From NCBI GenBank assembly GCA_900317215.1, contig ONFW01000059.1, forward strand, positions 1 to 18,728: 18,728 nucleotides of DNA, written 5' to 3'. The notes under the pieces were generated by a model. The model ran no database searches. It saw only the letters and a program-made list of their open reading frames with translations, and had not been told where the DNA came from. The position numbers and the translations under genes are program-made. Positions 14,588-18,728 of the stretch are shown here, piece after piece (within the stretch, counting starts at the first letter, position 1; every line of letters begins with the position of its first letter). This DNA is from an uncultured Eubacteriales bacterium. GTDB taxonomy: Bacteria; Bacillota; Clostridia; Oscillospirales; Acutalibacteraceae.

Positions 14588-17179
14588 GTGGCATCGGACA
14601 TGGAACGCAAAACAAAGAATCCGGCTAAAGCACATAAATACAGGGCAATAATTGCTTTGTTATGTGTACTCACAATGATATTTGCAGTTTTTCCGATTAC
14701 TTCTCTGTCGGTAAATGCGGAATCTGCCATAATCGCTAAAACCAAGGAGGCATTGAATATAAGGAGCGGCGCAGGAACGCAGTATTCGGTCGTTAAGACC
14801 GCAAATGCATCGACCTATGTTACTATAACCGACAGATCTAACGGCGCATGGCCGAAGGTCACTCTCCCCGACGGTACATCCGGCTACTGCGTGGCGGATT
14901 ATCTTGATGTCCTTACTGACTGCAGCACAACAGCCTATGTAAACTTCCGTACCGGTCCGGGAACAGGATATTCCATATTAAAGACCTTTGCTCCGTCAAC
15001 AAGACTCGATATACTCAGCTTCAGCGATTTTTCCTGGGCTAAGGTCAAGGATTCAACAGGCCAGATAGGATACCTCTGCACAGATTATGCGGATTTTGTT
15101 ACAGACAGCACTGTTACAGCTGCGGCGGCTGTTAAGCCCTTTGAGATCTCCGAGCTTTCTCATTCTCTGCCCAAGGGTAGAAAATTCACGCTCAAGGTCA
15201 CAGGAAATACCGGCAGCGTAAAATGGACCTCCTCAAACAGCAAGGTCGCAACAGTTGCGGATGGTGTTGTTAAAGGAGTTTCTGCAGGAAGCGCAAATAT
15301 TACTGCAACGGATACCAGAACCAACAAGACGCTGACATGTAAGGTGACCGTAAAGAAAACAGACTACCGCTTTATTTTCCTTGATACAACATCAAAGAAG
15401 CTCAAGCAGGGTGAAACCTTTGTTCTTAACGGCAGAACACTTCCCGAGGGCGGCAAGATCAATTACAAATCTTCAAATAAATCTGTTGCGATCGTATCCT
15501 CTTACGGAACAGTGAAGGCGGTAGGCGCAGGTACCGCAACCATAACGGCATACGATTCCACAGGTCTTGTAACAAGGACCTGCAAGGTATCTGTCACTCC
15601 GATAGGCAGCATTGCACTTAAGCAGAGCTCGGTCACGGTCAGTGTCGGCTCATCAACGACCATAGGTATATATAAGGATCCCTCAAATATCAAGGTCAAC
15701 TGGAAAAGCAGCAATACCAGCATCGCAGGCGTAAATAACGGCGTAGTAAGCGGTCTCAGACCGGGTACAGCCGTAATAACGGCTATCGACGAGTCGGGCA
15801 AGTCTAAGCAGAAGTGTACTGTCACAGTAACGGCTGTCAATTCCGGAAACGTCAGGCTTTCACGCTATAATGCGACCACGACCGCAGGAAAAACGATCTA
15901 CATTAAGGGATATAACGGCAATACCTGGAAAACAAGCGATCCTGAGGTCGCAACAGTCTGGGATGGGTTTATCCTCACCAAGAAGGCAGGACAGGTCGCT
16001 ATCTCCTACGAAAACGCTTACGGACAGAAGGCTGTATGTGTTGTAAAGGTAAAGGATCCTGCTCCTGTAAAGTTTGCTTATTCTTCACCTAACTCAGCAA
16101 CGCTCAGTTCCAATATCAAGCTTGTTGCTATCACCGACAAAAAGCGGACTGCAGTATATTTTACTGTGAAGGACGGCCCTAATGTTACAACAGTTACCGC
16201 AACAAGCAAGGTCGCAGAGGGCAGCACCTATGTCTGGACGGGTACATACACACCAAAGAGCGCAGGTACCTTTGACGTAAAAGCTTATTCAAAGTACAAC
16301 GGCGCATGGAGCACCTGCAATGACGGAAAATTTGATGTTTATATCACAAATAAGAACCATCCCACCGAGACCGGACTCAACAGGCTCCGTGCAAGCGATG
16401 AGATGATAAAATTTATTGCAGAAAAGGAAGGCTTTGTATCAAGCATTACTTATGATACACTCGCCTATAACGTGCCTACTCTCGGCCATGGTCAGGTCGT
16501 GTGGGAGGGCGAATGCTTCTACGATCATCTTACAAGAGGAGAGGCTTATGCGCTCCTTGTAAAATCAGTTAATGACGGTGTGTTTACCAGTGCCGTAAAC
16601 AATATGCTTATTAACAATAATGTTCGCTTCAATCAGCAGCAATTTGATGCGCTTGTTTCCTTCTCCTACAACCTTGGCACAGGCTGGACAAGCTCATCCG
16701 ACCTTAAAAACATTCTTCTGAATTCCTATGGCTCCGTAACGAGCAGCGAAAGCGGAGAAATAGTTGGAACTGTAACGGCGACATCTGGACTCAACCTGAG
16801 AAACGCTGCCACGACGAACGCAGGCATTATAACCGTGCTGGGATATAATGAGAGAGTAACTCTTGTGAGCAGCGAAAGATATAACAGCGTATGGTACAAG
16901 GTAAAAACAGCCAGCGGCAAGACAGGCTACTGCAGCAGTACATATCTGAATATTTCTACCTCGGGCAGCAGTGTAGGCTATGCCCGTGACCTCAACAACG
17001 TAAACAGGAATGCCCTTATCAAGGAACTGCTTGCTTATCATCATGCCGGCGGCAACTGCTATTGGGGACTTCTTTACAGACGGGTTGACGAGCTTGAAAT
17101 GTTCCTTTATAACGACTATGCCACAGACGGAAGGAGCAACAAGCATAACTTCCCGAGCACAAGCTGTCTCCCGTTCTGA
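14588..17179 (+). CDS. Secreted cell-wall lysozyme: SH3b-Big2-GH24 protein with an SH3b domain inside GH24
   Basis: A probable muramidase exported by Sec. From the GTG at 14588 it has 863 residues: signal peptide 1-44 (basic start, hydrophobic 20-38, cleavage after VNA), SH3b domains at about 50-109 and 113-171 (ALNIRSGAGTQYSVV, VNFRTGPGTGYSIL), four Big2 Ig-like repeats (about 183-256, 258-336, 337-415, 416-490; each with a Trp/Tyr-K-S/T-S strand and a late Cys), another beta module (about 491-588), and a GH24 domain. E614, D623 and T631 match the T4-lysozyme Glu/Asp/Thr triad; E-to-D spacing is the same as in T4. FNQQQFDALVSFSYNLG follows. A third SH3b (about 724-790) comes before the GH24 C-terminal helices (AGGNCYWGLLYRR, about 820-832). 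No LPXTG or lipobox is seen, so wall attachment is presumably non-covalent. The start could instead be the ATG at 14600. Confidence 0.88.
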   Translation: MASDMERKTKNPAKAHKYRAIIALLCVLTMIFAVFPITSLSVNAESAIIAKTKEALNIRSGAGTQYSVVKTANASTYVTITDRSNGAWPKVTLPDGTSGYCVADYLDVLTDCSTTAYVNFRTGPGTGYSILKTFAPSTRLDILSFSDFSWAKVKDSTGQIGYLCTDYADFVTDSTVTAAAAVKPFEISELSHSLPKGRKFTLKVTGNTGSVKWTSSNSKVATVADGVVKGVSAGSANITATDTRTNKTLTCKVTVKKTDYRFIFLDTTSKKLKQGETFVLNGRTLPEGGKINYKSSNKSVAIVSSYGTVKAVGAGTATITAYDSTGLVTRTCKVSVTPIGSIALKQSSVTVSVGSSTTIGIYKDPSNIKVNWKSSNTSIAGVNNGVVSGLRPGTAVITAIDESGKSKQKCTVTVTAVNSGNVRLSRYNATTTAGKTIYIKGYNGNTWKTSDPEVATVWDGFILTKKAGQVAISYENAYGQKAVCVVKVKDPAPVKFAYSSPNSATLSSNIKLVAITDKKRTAVYFTVKDGPNVTTVTATSKVAEGSTYVWTGTYTPKSAGTFDVKAYSKYNGAWSTCNDGKFDVYITNKNHPTETGLNRLRASDEMIKFIAEKEGFVSSITYDTLAYNVPTLGHGQVVWEGECFYDHLTRGEAYALLVKSVNDGVFTSAVNNMLINNNVRFNQQQFDALVSFSYNLGTGWTSSSDLKNILLNSYGSVTSSESGEIVGTVTATSGLNLRNAATTNAGIITVLGYNERVTLVSSERYNSVWYKVKTASGKTGYCSSTYLNISTSGSSVGYARDLNNVNRNALIKELLAYHHAGGNCYWGLLYRRVDELEMFLYNDYATDGRSNKHNFPSTSCLPF

Positions 17180-17195
17180 TTCAAGGACAAAAATT

Positions 17196-17231
17196 ATGTA
17201 TCCCGGATTTGTTTCGGGATGCATTTTTTTT
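17196..17231 (+). terminator. Rho-independent terminator after the lysozyme gene
   Basis: ATGTATCCCG (17196-17205) and CGGGATGCAT (17215-17224) form a 10-base-pair stem with one G-U pair and a 9-base loop, followed by eight T residues (17224-17231). This is a textbook terminator 16 bases after the stop codon. Confidence 0.92.
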
Positions 17232-17725
17232 GACCGTTTTTTCCTATATATGCCAATTTCTGATTTTGAAATAATAAAGTTAAAAATGTCTGAAATTTCT
17301 AATATTATAATGACATCTAAAGTCTAAAGGTGAGTTATTGGATAATATATAGAATTAATTAAGATGATTGTAATGTAATAAAATAGCAAAAATGCACCTG
17401 TTTTACCATTAATTGTTCTGAAATGGAATAATAAACCATAAAAATTTCAAATTATAGAAATAATCAATCACAAATATTGAGCCGGCTGAAAAAATAAAAA
17501 AAGAAAAGTCAGCAGAGGGTTATAAATAAGAAACTCCGTATTTTGAATCTGAAGTAAAATAACTCTCGAAAGATTTTGTATTTTTGAAAGAACCATTTGC
17601 AAATACATTAATAAAGCGGCTATAGGAAAGGGACGAGAGGGTAATTTTTTTTACGCCGGAAAAGGGTTTCCCTCAGGATAACTTGCAGCATAATACTGTT
17701 TTTTTTGATTAATAAATGGTATTAG
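17232..17725. other. AT-rich non-coding stretch with a GC-richer hairpin island
   Basis: No convincing gene is present on either strand. The first 380 bases are very AT-rich with only short A/T inverted repeats, such as TGTATTT (17577-17583) with AAATACA (17601-17607). From about 17615 to 17706 the base composition changes. CGGC can pair with GCCG, GAGGG (17637-17641) with CCCTC (17670-17674), GGAAA with TTTCC around an AGGG loop (17658-17671), and GCAG with CTGT immediately before a run of eight T (17699-17706). This may be a small RNA or an upstream leader, but it matches no family I know. Confidence 0.5.
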
Positions 17726-17755
17726 TTGATTTTTTGGAATAAGTTGATGTATAAT
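17726..17755 (+). promoter_or_regulatory. Promoter for the radC-like gene
   Basis: TTGATT (17726-17731), an 18-base spacer and a perfect TATAAT (17750-17755) give a predicted start near 17762 and a short leader of about 25 bases. TTGAT recurs at 17705, 17726 and 17744, about two helical turns apart. Confidence 0.65.
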
Positions 17756-17773
17756 ATATTTGACAGAATTGAC

Positions 17774-17778
17774 AGGAG
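17774..17778 (+). promoter_or_regulatory. Ribosome-binding site fixing the radC-like start
   Basis: AGGAG ends seven bases before the ATG at 17786. A longer in-frame reading from the TTG at 17726 would begin inside the -35 element and is rejected. Confidence 0.8.
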
Positions 17779-17785
17779 AAAAAAT

Positions 17786-18532
17786 ATGAAGAAAAACGAA
17801 AGCTCGGCAAGCAGGTTTGTTGAACTGAAAAAGAAGTACTTTGAAAATGGCATATCTTCGCTGACCTTCGAGGAGGTTCTTGAGCTTCTTCTGATGTTTT
17901 CAGACAGCAGAGTGGATGCCTCAGGTCTGGCAAAAAAGCTTTCATCGACATTCGGCAGTTTGCGGACGGTATTTGAAGCACCTCGTGTCTCCCTTAAGGA
18001 TATGGGACTTAAGGATAAGGAGGCCGTGCTTCTGATGATGATGCCGGGTCTGTGCAAAAAATACCGCATTTGTAAGACAGAACTCAAGTTTCATAATAAG
18101 CCCCTCAATACCGGTGATGAGATCGCAGAGTATATCCTTCCTCACTTTACCGGAAAAAGAGTTGAGGTCGTCATCCTGCTTCTTATGGATAAGCATAAGA
18201 GAGTGCGGTACTGTGGCATTACTGATGAGGGAACGATAAATGCCTCAGATGTCAGCATCATGAAAACCCTTGAGCTTTGTGTAAGATATAAAGCATGCTA
18301 TGCTGTGTTAGCCCATAATCATCCGAGCGGAATTGCTCTTCCCTCAGGAAAGGATATTGAGATCACAAGCCGCCTGATAAAAACGATGAAGCTTATCGGG
18401 GTCGATCTCATAGACCATATCATTTTCTCCGAGAGCGAATGGACATTTCTTTCTGAGCTGGACACGACAAAGGAGCTTTTTGCAGGAGAGCAGACTCTAA
18501 ATGATAAGAAAAAACCAAAGAAAACTGTATGA
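17786..18532 (+). CDS. radC: RadC-like JAB/MPN-domain protein
   Basis: The 248 residues have the two-part RadC layout: an N-terminal helical UPF0758/helix-hairpin-helix-like region (about 20-95, LTFEEVLELLLMFSDSR, then SLKDMGLKDKEAVLLMM) and a C-terminal JAB/MPN domain with the JAMM zinc motif H177-N-H179-PSG-x3-PS-x2-D190. The motif is intact, so a metallo-isopeptidase or related hydrolase fold is expected, but no RadC protein has a settled biochemical role and the original repair assignment was withdrawn. It is transcribed alone from its own promoter, about 600 bases after the lysozyme gene. RadC homologues occur both as chromosomal genes and on mobile elements; I see no integrase, repeat or att site to place this one on an element. 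RadC family is secure; the symbol is a family label only. Confidence 0.85.
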   Translation: MKKNESSASRFVELKKKYFENGISSLTFEEVLELLLMFSDSRVDASGLAKKLSSTFGSLRTVFEAPRVSLKDMGLKDKEAVLLMMMPGLCKKYRICKTELKFHNKPLNTGDEIAEYILPHFTGKRVEVVILLLMDKHKRVRYCGITDEGTINASDVSIMKTLELCVRYKACYAVLAHNHPSGIALPSGKDIEITSRLIKTMKLIGVDLIDHIIFSESEWTFLSELDTTKELFAGEQTLNDKKKPKKTV

Positions 18533-18657
18533 CCGTCCTGTCATGCACAACAGATGAAGGAAAAGAATAGTACATCGCTAAAGATTATTTCAAGCTTGTA
18601 AATAGTATTATTGATTTATCATGTGAAAAATGTTCTTTTCAAACGGCGCAAAGAATA

Positions 18658-18681
18658 GGAATGTATGTTCCGTTACATTCC
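18658..18681. repeat. Perfect 8-base-pair inverted repeat near the right edge
   Basis: GGAATGTA (18658-18665) and TACATTCC (18674-18681) flank the 8-base loop TGTTCCGT. No T-run follows, so it is not a terminator for radC. It lies about 33 bases before a GATAGGAGAG ribosome-binding-like site at 18711-18720, so an operator or leader hairpin for a gene starting at or beyond the right edge is possible. Otherwise 18533-18728 contains nothing I can assign. Confidence 0.4.
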
Positions 18682-18728
18682 GAATCTCAGAGCATATTAC
18701 AGACCATAATGATAGGAGAGTAATTGAA

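Noticed and set aside
17010..17327. 105-codon + strand frame across the end of the lysozyme gene and its terminator
   Set aside because: It overlaps conserved GH24 coding sequence and reads through a strong terminator hairpin; no ribosome-binding site.
17786..18532. radC gene as a sign of a mobile element or phage-defence island
   Set aside because: No integrase, transposase, toxin-antitoxin, tRNA or direct-repeat boundary is visible and the neighbours are chromosomal; RadC alone is not evidence.
18533..18550. ATGAC-N6-GTCAT at the radC stop codon as a terminator
   Set aside because: The stem has only five base pairs and no T-run follows.

Overview
This window is a chromosomal housekeeping segment from a Gram-positive anaerobe, most likely a clostridium of the Ruminococcus/Oscillospiraceae type. 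That is inferred from gene order (gdpP-rplI-dnaB and tilS-hpt-ftsH are classic Firmicutes clusters), from the presence of RNase J, GdpP and DUF5685, from strong purine-rich Shine-Dalgarno sites, and from heavy use of AGA/AGG and ATA codons. Every gene I support lies on the + strand. I see no rRNA, tRNA, CRISPR array, insertion sequence, integrase or attachment site, so this is not an obvious island.

Region 1 (1-9236) is one long co-oriented run: the 3' part of RNase J (RNA decay), gdpP (c-di-AMP phosphodiesterase), rplI (ribosomal protein L9), dnaB (replicative helicase), tilS (tRNA-Ile2 lysidine synthetase), hpt (purine salvage) and ftsH (membrane AAA protease). It ends at a strong intrinsic terminator after ftsH. 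dnaB and tilS overlap by 11 bases, which joins the two classic clusters into one unit. Hairpins sit in the rnj-gdpP and rplI-dnaB gaps and could tune expression inside the run.

Region 2 (9313-14335) starts with uvrA (nucleotide excision repair). Without a visible terminator it continues into three less known genes: a DUF5685 protein with a Cys cluster and an Asp-rich helix motif, a small J-domain/TPR protein ending in a very cysteine-rich tail, and a six-helix membrane protein resembling an ECF-transporter S component. The tight spacing suggests these three are co-expressed. They are the best candidates here for an uncharacterised functional unit.

Region 3 (14336-17231) is a monocistronic unit with its own sigma-A-type promoter and intrinsic terminator. 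It encodes a large secreted cell-wall protein: signal peptide, two SH3b domains, four Big2-type Ig-like repeats, an extra beta module and a GH24 lysozyme domain. A third SH3b domain appears to be inserted inside the GH24 domain, between its catalytic part and its C-terminal helices. This is the most striking architectural feature of the window.

Region 4 (17232-18728) is mostly AT-rich non-coding DNA. It contains a GC-richer, hairpin-forming island that ends in eight T residues and may be a small RNA, followed by a promoter and a RadC/JAB-domain gene. The last 196 bases are non-coding, with a perfect hairpin and a ribosome-binding-like site that may belong to a gene starting at the right edge.
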